Below, one piece after another: positions 1-6,956 of a DNA stretch of 17,910 nt. The notes under the pieces were generated by a model, which saw nothing but the letters and a program-made list of their open reading frames with translations, was not told where the DNA came from and searched no databases. Location: positions 1 through 17,910 of the forward strand of contig CALJSD010000070.1 of the NCBI GenBank assembly GCA_937976325.1, written 5' to 3'. The translations under genes and the position numbers were made by a program. How positions within the stretch are numbered: the stretch's first letter is position 1; every line of letters starts with the position of its first letter. This stretch comes from an uncultured Carnobacterium sp. (lineage in GTDB: Bacteria; Bacillota; Bacilli; Lactobacillales; Aerococcaceae).

Positions 1-366
1 TTTAGAATGATTTCTTGACCCCACAATAGCAACAGCCCTCTGATTAATGAGTGACAGGTTTCCTCTATAAAATAATACAATAGGAGGTAAGTATATCTCT
101 TTCAACCTTTGTGGATACGCGCCGTCCAAAATCGTTAATATTTTGACCTTTTTCTCCTGTAATCTTTTTATTTCTGAATCCCATTCCATCGACTCTATCC
201 ATTTATTGGTCTCTTCAGGCAGTGAATACTTCAAATCCCCAAGAACGAAGGTATCGTTTAAAGACATATCTTCATCCAATCGAGCAAATAATTCATAAAA
301 TTGCTTACTAGTTAATGTATCGCTCATCGCAACAGCAATCAGTAATCTACGTTTTGTCCAAATCAT
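1..366 (-). CDS. dprA: DNA processing protein DprA, N-terminal part (runs off the left edge)
   Basis: The reading frame opens with ATG at 366 and stays open for 122 codons to the window edge, so only the N-terminal part is present. DprA binds incoming single-stranded DNA during natural transformation and loads RecA onto it. The visible part has the helical N-terminal region followed by the typical run into the Rossmann-like domain: YPQRL at residues 84-88, LFYRGN at 98-103 and AIVGSR at 113-118. This order is characteristic of the DprA/Smf family. Its position directly after rbgA and rnhB is the usual Firmicutes order, in which topA normally follows. The ribosome site GGGAG lies 7 bases before the ATG, but inside the 3' arm of a terminator-like hairpin, so translation may be limited by RNA folding. 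The rest of the gene, including most DNA-binding residues, cannot be judged here. Confidence 0.9.
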   Translation of the reverse strand, partial: MIWTKRRLLIAVAMSDTLTSKQFYELFARLDEDMSLNDTFVLGDLKYSLPEETNKWIESMEWDSEIKRLQEKKVKILTILDGAYPQRLKEIYLPPIVLFYRGNLSLINQRAVAIVGSRNHSK

Positions 367-417
367 AAAAAAACTCCCTCTCGAAATAGTCTTTCAATAC
401 TATTTACGAGAAAGAGT
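367..417 (-). terminator. Terminator-like hairpin after rnhB that covers the dprA ribosome site
   Basis: On the - strand the arms at 399-417 and 373-390 pair over about 18 positions, with two G-U pairs and one bulged T. The loop is eight bases (391-398). Seven T follow (367-373) and end directly at the dprA ATG. This is a textbook intrinsic terminator for rbgA-rnhB. Its 3' arm includes GAGGGAG, the only plausible ribosome site for dprA, so transcripts that read through would have that site paired. Confidence 0.8.
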
Positions 418-430
418 TCTGTTTTGGTTT

Positions 431-1198
431 TTATTGATAATCTTTGACTGGTGCAAAAGTCATGCGGTGAATCGGTGTTGGACCTAATTTTTCAAGGCCT
501 TCAAGATGAGCTTTCGTACCATAACCTGCATTTTGCGCAAAGCCATAACCAGGATACAACTGTTCGTAATCTTTCATCATTTGATCTCTGACCTCTTTAG
601 CAACAATACTAGCCGCTGCAATGGAGATACTCTTAGCGTCCCCTTTAATGATTCCTTCTTCTGGAATTCCAGTTTCTAGTCTCATTGCATCAATCAATAA
701 GTAGTCTGGCTGCTCCGGCAATAATTCAATCGCTCTCTTCATTGCCACTTTACTAGCCTCATAAATATTAATTTTATCAATCGTAAACGCATCTACAATA
801 CCGATACCAATTGCGATGGCTTGTTCTTTAATGATTTCAAAAATCTCAGCACGCTTCTTGGCGCTTAATTTCTTTGAATCATCCAGACCGATATCTTCCA
901 TTCCTTCAGGAAGAATCACGGCAGCTGCAACCACTGGACCAGCAAGTGGACCGCGACCCACTTCATCAATTCCTGCAATCATTTGGTAGCCTTTTTGTTT
1001 AGCTGCACGTTCAAAACTTTGCATTTCCTCAAAGTGAGCAGCACGTTCTGCTTTTTTGGCGTATTGGCGTTCGAATTTGGCAATTAAATCTTGAACACCT
1101 TTACGTTCGTCACTTCGAAGTTCAGTTAAACGCTCATCCGATAATGTTTGAATTTCTTCAAGAATCAGTTTGATTTCTTTGATGGAACGTTTTTCCAT
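431..1198 (-). CDS. rnhB: Ribonuclease HII
   Basis: This enzyme cuts the RNA strand of RNA-DNA hybrids and removes single ribonucleotides built into DNA. The 255 residues match the long Bacillus-type form, with an N-terminal extension of about 70 residues before the catalytic core. The core opens with GIDEVGRGPLAGPV at residues 76-89, carrying the metal ligands Asp78 and Glu79. DDSKKL follows at 106-111, Asp170 lies in LLIDAM, and Asp187 in the KGDAKS stretch completes the acidic set. The ATG shares one base with the rbgA stop (TAATG), and GGAGG lies 7 bases upstream inside the end of rbgA, so the two genes are translationally coupled. A terminator-like hairpin follows the stop. All expected catalytic residues are present and the assignment is firm. 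Confidence 0.97.
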   Translation of the reverse strand: MEKRSIKEIKLILEEIQTLSDERLTELRSDERKGVQDLIAKFERQYAKKAERAAHFEEMQSFERAAKQKGYQMIAGIDEVGRGPLAGPVVAAAVILPEGMEDIGLDDSKKLSAKKRAEIFEIIKEQAIAIGIGIVDAFTIDKINIYEASKVAMKRAIELLPEQPDYLLIDAMRLETGIPEEGIIKGDAKSISIAAASIVAKEVRDQMMKDYEQLYPGYGFAQNAGYGTKAHLEGLEKLGPTPIHRMTFAPVKDYQ

Positions 1199-2058
1199 TA
1201 TGCTTCCTCCGTTAAAGAGACTGGCGCTTGGTCTAGTGTATAACGACCAAGTTTCCCTGAACGAATATCAAACACGATTCGTTCACTTGCCTTTTCATAA
1301 TCTTCTTTAAAGCCTAAATTCTTTGTAATTAACATTAATAAATCTACGTTTGAGAGCTCTAAATCATCATCCGATAATCGATAAGCTTTCTTTAAATACT
1401 CTGGATAATCCAATTTAAACTGACTAAGAGCAAATAATGCAATATCATCCATATGAAGGAGCGCGTCTTTAATAGCTCCAGTTAACGCTAGTTTATTTCC
1501 AACTTCTTCACTTTCAAACTTCGGCCATAGAATTCCTGGTGTATCTAATAATTCAAAATCATTTCCGATTTTCAACCAACGTTGTCCCTTTGTAACACCA
1601 GGACGGTTAGCAGTTTCTGCTTGATTTTTATTAATCATACGGTTGATAAAGGTTGATTTTCCAACGTTTGGAATTCCAAGAACCATTAAGCGAATCGGTC
1701 TAGGACGGATTCCTTTTTCTAGATTCTTTTCAAAGACTGGTGCCATTAATTCTTTAATCGCAGCCTTTACTTGCTTAATCCCTTTTCCGTCTTTAGCTTC
1801 AGTTGTAAGAACTTTAATTCCTTGACTAGTAAAATAATCATTCCAACGTTTTGTTTGAGATGGATCTGCCAAATCCACTTTGTTTAATAAAATTAACTGT
1901 TTCTTTTGACCTTTAATTTCTTCGATAATAGGATTGCGACTTGATTCTGGAATACGAGCATCCACCATTTCAATCACAACATCGACTAGTTTTAATTTTT
2001 CTGTTGCTTCCCGGCGCGCTTTGGCCATATGCCCAGGGAACCATTGGATTGTTGCCAT
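1198..2058 (-). CDS. rbgA: Ribosome biogenesis GTPase RbgA (YlqF)
   Basis: RbgA is a circularly permuted GTPase that acts late in assembly of the 50S ribosomal subunit. The permuted motif order is visible: NKVD (G4) at residues 59-62 comes before the P-loop GIPNVGKST (G1) at 128-136, which is followed by DTPG (G3) at 172-175. The N-terminus MATIQWFPGHMAKA is diagnostic, and His10 corresponds to the histidine thought to act in GTP hydrolysis. A C-terminal helical domain of about 100 residues completes the usual length (286 residues). AAAGGA lies about 10 bases before the ATG, and an extended -10 promoter is seen at 2117-2125. It is the first gene of an rbgA-rnhB unit, with dprA behind the intervening terminator. 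Confidence 0.97.
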   Translation of the reverse strand: MATIQWFPGHMAKARREATEKLKLVDVVIEMVDARIPESSRNPIIEEIKGQKKQLILLNKVDLADPSQTKRWNDYFTSQGIKVLTTEAKDGKGIKQVKAAIKELMAPVFEKNLEKGIRPRPIRLMVLGIPNVGKSTFINRMINKNQAETANRPGVTKGQRWLKIGNDFELLDTPGILWPKFESEEVGNKLALTGAIKDALLHMDDIALFALSQFKLDYPEYLKKAYRLSDDDLELSNVDLLMLITKNLGFKEDYEKASERIVFDIRSGKLGRYTLDQAPVSLTEEA

Positions 2059-2116
2059 ACGTTTCGAATCCTTTCTATTTAATCTTTAATAAATCATACA
2101 TATAGAACCATCAAAC

Positions 2117-2125
2117 ATTATAACA
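2117..2125 (-). promoter_or_regulatory. Probable extended -10 promoter for rbgA-rnhB
   Basis: On the - strand the sequence TGTTATAAT gives a perfect -10 box (2117-2122) with the TGn extension directly before it. No good -35 box lies 16-18 bases upstream, which is common for extended -10 promoters. Transcription would start near 2110, leaving a leader of about 50 bases before the rbgA ATG. Confidence 0.6.
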
Positions 2126-2168
2126 TGTTTTCATTCTTTTTTCCGTTCTCTTCCTCATCCCTATAACG

Positions 2169-2214
2169 AAAAATCTCAGTACAACAACGATTCCTTGTCA
2201 TTGCACTGAGATTT
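2169..2214 (-). terminator. Terminator after the nitroreductase gene
   Basis: The arms AAATCTCAGT (2171-2180, + strand) and ACTGAGATTT (2205-2214) are perfect inverted repeats of 10 bases. The 24-base loop between them can pair further in part. On the - strand the hairpin is followed by a run of five T. It lies 19 bases beyond the nitroreductase stop and separates that gene from rbgA. Confidence 0.75.
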
Positions 2215-2232
2215 CATTTATATGCAAAAATT

Positions 2233-2889
2233 TTAGTCGATTACTTCGTAAATACTTTCTGTATTCCAACGAACTTTTGGTTTAATCTCTTCATCTCTAT
2301 AACCAAAAGCACACATAACAGATACTCCAAATTCTGAAGTATCAAGAACACCTTTTTCTTCAAAATAAGCTTCTACTTTATCTTTATCGAATCCTTCAAT
2401 CGGACATGAATCCATCCCCATTAGAACTGCCGCATTCATCATATTTGTCATTTGGATATACGTTTGTTTACTTGCCCAGTCAAAGAGTGAACGTTCATCG
2501 TTCAGCTTGGCATCACTTTCTTGGAAACTCTTAATACGATGCGCATAAGCAGAATCGGGATCATAACTTCTATGTCTTACTTCTTGCATTAATTTTTCGA
2601 TATAAGGAGTTTCATAGTTCACACCTTTACGAGCTAGATAAATCACAAAATGACTAGCACCATCAAGCATTGAAACAGCGCCCCAAGCCATTGATTTTAA
2701 ATCTTGCTTCATTTCTTCGTTATTTAATAAAAGCAATTTCCAAGGTTCAAATCCAAGTGAAGAAGGAGCTAATCTACCGACTTCAACAAGCGCTGCCCAA
2801 TCTTCATCAGAAATACGACGAGCTGGATCGAATTTTTTAGTAGCATAACGTTGGTGTTGTAATGCAACGACTTCTTCTCTATTCATCAT
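2233..2889 (-). CDS. NAD(P)H-dependent nitroreductase family flavoprotein
   Basis: This is a predicted FMN-dependent oxidoreductase of the nitroreductase fold, which reduces nitro compounds, quinones or related electrophiles in the cytoplasm with NAD(P)H. With the start chosen here it has 218 residues, normal for the NfsB/YfkO group. The family signals are QHQRYATKKFD near residues 11-21 (FMN phosphate contact), APSSLGFEPW at 41-50, SCPIEGFDKD at 161-170 and a C-terminal GYRDE at 196-200. An in-frame ATG lies 33 bases further upstream, but AAGGAG sits 6 bases before the ATG at 2889, so the shorter form is preferred. The gene stands alone, with its own terminator and a perfect palindrome between its -10 box and ribosome site. 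That layout suggests repression relieved by an inducer or stress. The true substrate cannot be read from sequence. Confidence 0.9.
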   Translation of the reverse strand: MMNREEVVALQHQRYATKKFDPARRISDEDWAALVEVGRLAPSSLGFEPWKLLLLNNEEMKQDLKSMAWGAVSMLDGASHFVIYLARKGVNYETPYIEKLMQEVRHRSYDPDSAYAHRIKSFQESDAKLNDERSLFDWASKQTYIQMTNMMNAAVLMGMDSCPIEGFDKDKVEAYFEEKGVLDTSEFGVSVMCAFGYRDEEIKPKVRWNTESIYEVID

Positions 2890-2895
2890 ACAAAT

Positions 2896-2901
2896 CTCCT
2901 T
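2896..2901 (-). promoter_or_regulatory. Ribosome site that fixes the nitroreductase start
   Basis: AAGGAG on the - strand lies 6 bases before the ATG at 2889 and inside the leader of the longer possible reading frame. The upstream ATG at 2922 has no such site and overlaps the -10 box (2921-2926). Confidence 0.75.
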
Positions 2902-2904
2902 AAG

Positions 2905-2926
2905 TGTAAAATTTACAAACAATATA
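2905..2926 (-). promoter_or_regulatory. Nitroreductase promoter (-10) with overlapping operator-like palindrome
   Basis: TATATT on the - strand (2921-2926) is a five-of-six -10 box; no good -35 box is apparent. Directly after it, at 2905-2917, lies TGTAAAATTTACA (+ strand), a perfect 6+1+6 palindrome. It would cover the transcription start, about seven bases past the -10 box. This is the usual place for a repressor operator. The sequence does not match an operator consensus I can name with confidence. Confidence 0.5.
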
Positions 2927-2978
2927 TGTCATTAGTTTAACAATTTAGAAATAGAATAGCAATCCACCTAGTTAAATT

Positions 2979-3004
2979 AAAAGAGACTGAATTGCTTCAG
3001 TCTC
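2979..3004 (-). terminator. Terminator after the mgtC-type gene
   Basis: The perfect arms GAGACTGAA (2983-2991) and TTCAGTCTC (2996-3004) enclose a four-base loop. On the - strand the hairpin is followed by TTTT and an AT-rich tail. It begins eight bases beyond the stop codon. Confidence 0.85.
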
Positions 3005-3011
3005 AGCTTTA

Positions 3012-3713
3012 CTATTGCGAATTGTTTTCTGATGACTTGAACTTCACTTTCTTAATCTTGAAGTCAATATGTCTCTCCCTGATTGTTGCTTCAATATCAT
3101 CAATCGAAATTTGCTTGTCATTTTCAATCTGAATATTAATTTCATATTTACTGCCGATATCTTTTACATCAACATTCGCGATTTGGTATTGTTTCAAGTC
3201 GCAATATTGATAAATATCATGAACGAGTGAGATGTCTCCTACTGTTCCATTAATACTTGCTTGATAAATTTGGTGTTGTTTTGTAAAGTCATGCGTTAAC
3301 CACTGAATCAACATGACGAAAATGCTACATACAAGGCCAAAGAACCATAATCCTCCACCAATCGCCATACCGATACCGGAAGTCGCCCAAATACCAGCAG
3401 CCGTTGTTAGTCCACTAATTTTCTTGTCACGCATGAAGATGATTCCCCCACCAATGAAGGAAATACCACTAACGATTTGCGCTGCAACACGTGTCGAATC
3501 AAAATCATGAGTATCAAGAAACGCTTCTTTTGAAATAATCATCATCAAGGCGGAAGTTAAACAAACGATAACGTGCGTTTTAACACCGGCTTGTTTATTT
3601 CTGGCTTTTCGTTCGTATCCAATTAACAGTCCGCAAATACATGCGAGGATAATTGACGTAAAATGTCTTAACTCTAACATCGCGTCAAATGAACGCACAA
3701 AAATTTGATCCAT
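3012..3713 (-). CDS. MgtC/SapB family membrane protein with C-terminal ACT-like domain
   Basis: This is a membrane protein of the MgtC/SapB family. Members have been linked to magnesium limitation, control of the F-type ATP synthase and survival in hosts, but the role in Gram-positive bacteria is unsettled. The N-terminal part has about five hydrophobic segments (roughly residues 17-32, 47-62, 76-93, 102-119 and 121-138). Family signatures include GLLIGYERKARNK near 28-40, QIVSGISFIGGGIIF at 79-93 and GLTTAAGIWATSGIG at 101-115. The soluble tail, about residues 148-225, has the alternating strand and helix pattern of the ACT-like domain found in longer members. Length is 233 residues. AAAGGAGG lies 6 bases before the ATG. 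It is transcribed alone from a good promoter and ends at its own terminator. No Mg-sensing leader is visible, since the leader is only about 25 bases long. Confidence 0.9.
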   Translation of the reverse strand: MDQIFVRSFDAMLELRHFTSIILACICGLLIGYERKARNKQAGVKTHVIVCLTSALMMIISKEAFLDTHDFDSTRVAAQIVSGISFIGGGIIFMRDKKISGLTTAAGIWATSGIGMAIGGGLWFFGLVCSIFVMLIQWLTHDFTKQHQIYQASINGTVGDISLVHDIYQYCDLKQYQIANVDVKDIGSKYEINIQIENDKQISIDDIEATIRERHIDFKIKKVKFKSSENNSQ

Positions 3714-3743
3714 ACTCTTCCTCCTTTAAAAATGTACTTTTCT

Positions 3744-3772
3744 ATTTTACGCATATTTCGATAGAAAGTCAA
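3744..3772 (-). promoter_or_regulatory. Vegetative promoter of the mgtC-type gene
   Basis: On the - strand TTGACT (3767-3772) and TAAAAT (3744-3749) each match five of six consensus bases and are separated by 17 bases. Transcription should start near 3737, giving a very short leader. Confidence 0.8.
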
Positions 3773-3813
3773 CAATAATGAAATCGTTTTCTGAAGCTGG
3801 TTATTCTACAAGC

Positions 3814-3843
3814 AAAAGAAAAAGAGACAGAAATCTGCCTCTT
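3814..3843 (-). terminator. Terminator after lepB
   Basis: The arms AAGAGACAGA (3822-3831) and TCTGCCTCTT (3834-3843) pair on the - strand with one G-U pair. The innermost pairs probably stay open because only two bases separate the arms. The run TTTTTCTTTT follows. It lies six bases past the lepB stop and ends the deoD-ctpA-lepB unit. Confidence 0.75.
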
Positions 3844-3849
3844 TACTCT

Positions 3850-4500
3850 CTATTGATATAAATATGAATAGTCTTTCAATCCACCGATACGATTCAATGG
3901 CCATACTGTAAATACGGCTTTCCCTTCAATGGCAGACTTATCAATAAATCCAATCATTCGACTATCTTTCGAAACGCCTCGATTGTCTCCCATGACAAAA
4001 TATTTCCCTTCAGGAACCTTGTCCTCTCCGGTTAACTCTTTCAATGTAAAATCATCGATGAAGACTGTCTTCTTGTCGTTATTTGTGTTAATAAATGGTT
4101 GCTCCACTTCTTTTCCGTTAATATACAGAACACCATTTTTCACTTCAACCGTATCACCAGGCATTCCAATGACGCGTTTGATATATTCTTTATCTTCGTC
4201 TGGAGCTTGCAATACAACCACGTCAAAACGGTTAATACCACCAAGCTTAGACATAATCATATGATCTCCATTATGAAGCGTTGGATACATCGATTGTCCA
4301 CTCACAGTAAACGGACGACCAACAAAGAAGTAGAGAATTGCCATAATGACACTTGCAACGGCAATAGACCAAATCCAGCTAAGAATTTCTTCTAAAATTG
4401 GATGTTTTTTCTTATGGTCATCCCCTTTATTCTTACGAGAGTTCATTCTCTCTTCAATAGAAGACAGGGTCGAATTTTCCACTTGGTTTTCTTCGTACAT
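3850..4500 (-). CDS. lepB: Signal peptidase I
   Basis: This membrane serine protease removes signal peptides from exported proteins at the outer face of the membrane. With the start at 4500 it has 216 residues. A charged cytoplasmic stretch of about 40 residues comes first, then one membrane segment (about 41-60), then the catalytic domain. Box B, SGQSMYPTL, carries the nucleophile Ser70. The general base is Lys108 in YIKRVIGMPGD, and MGDNRGVSKDSR forms the C-terminal signature (about 170-181). Another ATG lies two codons upstream at 4506, but the ribosome site AAAGGAGG abuts it with no spacer, while it lies 6 bases from the ATG at 4500. The gap to the ctpA stop is 15 bases, so the two envelope proteases are co-transcribed and probably coupled. 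Confidence 0.95.
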   Translation of the reverse strand: MYEENQVENSTLSSIEERMNSRKNKGDDHKKKHPILEEILSWIWSIAVASVIMAILYFFVGRPFTVSGQSMYPTLHNGDHMIMSKLGGINRFDVVVLQAPDEDKEYIKRVIGMPGDTVEVKNGVLYINGKEVEQPFINTNNDKKTVFIDDFTLKELTGEDKVPEGKYFVMGDNRGVSKDSRMIGFIDKSAIEGKAVFTVWPLNRIGGLKDYSYLYQ

Positions 4501-4506
4501 TCCCAT

Positions 4507-4514
4507 CCTCCTTT
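4507..4514 (-). promoter_or_regulatory. lepB ribosome site that decides between two ATGs
   Basis: AAAGGAGG on the - strand touches the first ATG (4504-4506) directly. It lies six bases from the second (4498-4500), which is the workable distance. The second ATG is therefore taken as the start. Confidence 0.75.
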
Positions 4515-4515
4515 A

Positions 4516-6018
4516 TTATTGTAAAGCTTTTACAGCAGCTTTGTATTGAGTATCGTTTGCTTTTAGCGCATCACGAATTGCACTCATTAATGCTGTACCA
4601 GTTTTTTCATCTACTTCGCCAGTTTCTGATAATCCTTTTGATTTTTGGAATTCTTTTACAGCTTCAGTTGTTTTACTATCGAAGTATCCATCTGCTGTCA
4701 CGTCGTATCCTAAACCTTTAAGGATTGTTTCGATTGTTTTCACGTTATCAGACACAGCACCCTCTTTTACAACTTCACGTGTATCAATAATTGTAATGTT
4801 GTAATAATCTGGCATTGATACTTCTTCAGTTGGTTCGATACCTGTTTTATGAATCCACGTTTTGTTTGGTGTTAACCATTTTGCCATCGTGTATTTCAAT
4901 TCGGCGTTATCGCCAACTTCCACAACAGATTGAACAGTTCCTTTACCATAAGTCTTCGTACCGATTAATTTTGCATCTGCAGACTCTTTTAATGCAGCAG
5001 CTAGAATTTCAGAGGCAGAAGCACTACCTTCGTTCACAAGTAATACATATGGTTCTGTAATCTTGAATGTACCATAGTCTTTAGAAGCATTATATGACTT
5101 GATTTGTCCATTACGGTTTTCAACATTCAAAATTGTTTTTCCTTCATCAAGAAACATGTTCGCAATCATAATCGCTTGGTCTAAAAGTCCTCCTGGATTA
5201 TAACGAACGTCGAAAATAAATTTCTTAACGCCTTTTTCACGTAAATCTGTTACGGCTTTTTCAACTTCTTTGGCTGTGTTTTTAGCAAATGAGTTGATTT
5301 GAACATGACCGATTGTCGCGTCTGTTGAATCCACAGTTCCTTTAACTGTTTCAATAGCAATTTTAGCTCGAGTAATCTTCACTTCTAGCTCTTGTGTACC
5401 ACGTTGAATTGTTAGGGTTACATCTGTTCCGACTTCACCACGAACCTTAGATACAACATAAGAAATACTTTTACCTTCCATGTCCTCGCCATCAACTTTT
5501 AAAATCACATCGTTTTCTTGAAGACCAATCTTTTGAGATGGAGTTCCTTCACGCGTGTTACTAATGATGACACGGTTGTTTTCAGAACGTAATTCAGCAC
5601 CGATTCCTCCAAATGAACCTGTCATTGTTTCATCGATAGCTGCAGTCTCATCATTGACTAAATAGTTCGTATATGGATCTCCTGTAGCCTCTGCCATTCC
5701 TTTTAAGGCTCCGTTGATAAGATCATCTTTATTAATGTTTTTATCAACATAACCGTTCACAAGTGTGTCATATACAAGTTCTAGTTTTTTTAAATCTTCA
5801 TTAGTAAGATCACCACTTGATGCAACAGAATCACTATTTGAATCATTTTTTGCCTCAGATTGAGCAACTTGATTTTGTGAAGTTCGAGCAGCATAGCTCG
5901 TTCCAAAATAAGTAAATACTCCCGTTAATAATACTGCTAAAAATAATATCCAAACGGAAACTTTTTTTGACTCAAGACCGTTTTGAACAGCACCTTGAGG
6001 TTTTGGATTATTTCCCAT
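4516..6018 (-). CDS. C-terminal processing serine protease (S41 family, CtpA/CtpB type)
   Basis: This is a membrane-anchored carboxy-terminal processing protease that acts outside the membrane on envelope or secreted proteins. Its 500 residues show a short cytoplasmic start, one membrane segment (about 22-42), a Ser/Asn-rich linker, a helical part (70-125), a PDZ domain (about 135-215), the S41 core (about 225-400) and a C-terminal peptidoglycan-binding domain (about 423-482). The catalytic set is intact: Ser334 in GSASASEI, Lys359 in TYGKGTVQ and Gln363, with the same spacing of 25 and 4 as in Tsp and CtpB. AAGGA precedes the ATG by six bases. It follows deoD after 27 bases and precedes lepB by 15. 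No sporulation partner gene is visible, so a general envelope role is more likely than a CtpB-like signalling role. Confidence 0.93.
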   Translation of the reverse strand: MGNNPKPQGAVQNGLESKKVSVWILFLAVLLTGVFTYFGTSYAARTSQNQVAQSEAKNDSNSDSVASSGDLTNEDLKKLELVYDTLVNGYVDKNINKDDLINGALKGMAEATGDPYTNYLVNDETAAIDETMTGSFGGIGAELRSENNRVIISNTREGTPSQKIGLQENDVILKVDGEDMEGKSISYVVSKVRGEVGTDVTLTIQRGTQELEVKITRAKIAIETVKGTVDSTDATIGHVQINSFAKNTAKEVEKAVTDLREKGVKKFIFDVRYNPGGLLDQAIMIANMFLDEGKTILNVENRNGQIKSYNASKDYGTFKITEPYVLLVNEGSASASEILAAALKESADAKLIGTKTYGKGTVQSVVEVGDNAELKYTMAKWLTPNKTWIHKTGIEPTEEVSMPDYYNITIIDTREVVKEGAVSDNVKTIETILKGLGYDVTADGYFDSKTTEAVKEFQKSKGLSETGEVDEKTGTALMSAIRDALKANDTQYKAAVKALQ

Positions 6019-6045
6019 TCGGGTTCCTTCTTTCTACTTCAAAAT

Positions 6046-6750
6046 TTATGCACGTACAGTTTCCAACGCGATTTCCATCATATCATTAAATGTTTGTTCA
6101 CGTTCTTGTGCAGTTGTTTCTTCACCTGTTAATAGGTGGTCACTAATTGTAAGAATTGCTAATGCTTCTTTTTTGTGTTGAGCCGCTAAAGCATATAATC
6201 CTGCAGCTTCCATTTCCACACAAAGCATTCCGTAATCCATTAATTTTTTCTTGTCTAATTCAGCGTTATAGAAACGGTCAGATGACAATACGTTACCAAC
6301 GTGAACTCCAACACCACGATTTTTTGCTAAATGATAGGCTTTATCTAATAAGTTAAAGCTTGCGATTGGAGCAAAAGTTACTTGGTTTTGGAAAATGTTG
6401 TTGAAAATTGATGAATCTGTTGTAGCTCCTTGTGCTAAAACGATATCACGAACTTTAACATCTTCTTGCATACCGCCGGCAGAACCGATACGGATGATGC
6501 GTTCTGCGCCAAATTCAGTGAATAATTCATTGGCATAAATCATAATAGATGGAATCCCCATCCCACTACCTTGAACAGATACACGTTGACCTTTATATAA
6601 TCCAGTGTAACCAAACATGTTACGGACTGCATTGTATTGTTCTACTTCTGTTAAATAATGTTCAGCAATAAATTTTGCACGCAATGGATCTCCTGGCATT
6701 AAAACTGATTCAGCAACTTGGCCTTTTGTAGCATTAATATGAACACTCAT
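6046..6750 (-). CDS. deoD: Purine-nucleoside phosphorylase, DeoD type
   Basis: This cytoplasmic enzyme splits purine ribo- and deoxyribonucleosides with phosphate, giving the free base and pentose-1-phosphate for salvage. At 234 residues it has the size of the hexameric DeoD class. The conserved points are His5 in SVHINA, MPGDPLRAKFIA at 18-29 with phosphate-binding Gly20 and Arg24, RIGSAG at 87-92, VEMEAAGL at 178-185 contacting the ribose, and Asp204 in ISDHLLTG, the general acid. AAAAGGAGAA lies close before the ATG. It leads a unit with the downstream ctpA-type protease (27-base gap) and lepB. Other deo genes (phosphopentomutase, deoxyribose-phosphate aldolase) are absent from the window. 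Confidence 0.96.
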   Translation of the reverse strand: MSVHINATKGQVAESVLMPGDPLRAKFIAEHYLTEVEQYNAVRNMFGYTGLYKGQRVSVQGSGMGIPSIMIYANELFTEFGAERIIRIGSAGGMQEDVKVRDIVLAQGATTDSSIFNNIFQNQVTFAPIASFNLLDKAYHLAKNRGVGVHVGNVLSSDRFYNAELDKKKLMDYGMLCVEMEAAGLYALAAQHKKEALAILTISDHLLTGEETTAQEREQTFNDMMEIALETVRA

Positions 6751-6796
6751 TTTTTATTCTCCTTTTATGGGAAACCCCGTTATTGATATATTTACT

Positions 6797-6825
6797 ATTC
6801 TACTATAAAACACAAGTAATGGGAA
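6797..6825 (-). promoter_or_regulatory. Possible promoter of deoD-ctpA-lepB
   Basis: On the - strand TAGAAT (6797-6802, five of six) lies 17 bases after TTCCCA (6820-6825, four of six). An inverted repeat, CTTAAA at 6826-6831 and TTTAAG at 6840-6845, lies immediately upstream and could bind a regulator. The call is tentative because the region is AT-rich. Confidence 0.4.
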
Positions 6826-6900
6826 CTTAAAAACGCCTATTTAAGCCTTTCTTAACAAGGAACGTACCTCCATTTCACAAAAAAGTCCGAAAAAGTCTGT

Positions 6901-6929
6901 TGGACAAAAAAAGATTTACCTTCTATAAT
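6901..6929 (+). promoter_or_regulatory. Promoter of the hemolysin III family gene
   Basis: TGGACA (6901-6906) matches the -35 consensus in five of six bases, and TATAAT (6924-6929) is a perfect -10 box, with 17 bases between them. Transcription should start near 6936, just before the ribosome site at 6941. Confidence 0.85.
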
Positions 6930-6940
6930 GATACTTATCG

Positions 6941-6947
6941 AAAGGAG
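6941..6947 (+). promoter_or_regulatory. Ribosome site that fixes the hemolysin III gene start
   Basis: AAAGGAG lies nine bases before the ATG at 6957. A longer reading frame could open at TTG 6900, but that codon lies inside the -35 region, upstream of the expected transcription start. Confidence 0.8.
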
Positions 6948-6956
6948 CGTGAGTTC

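Noticed and set aside
3929..4395. Open frames on the + strand opposite lepB
   Set aside because: They mirror a clearly coding - strand gene, lack ribosome sites and show no recognisable domains.
6768..6777. GGGAAACCCC in the deoD leader as a regulatory hairpin
   Set aside because: The stem would be three G-C pairs with a three-base loop, too weak to call.
6900..6956. Longer hemolysin III reading frame starting at TTG 6900
   Set aside because: The TTG lies in the -35 region and upstream of the expected transcript start, while AAAGGAG precedes the ATG at 6957.
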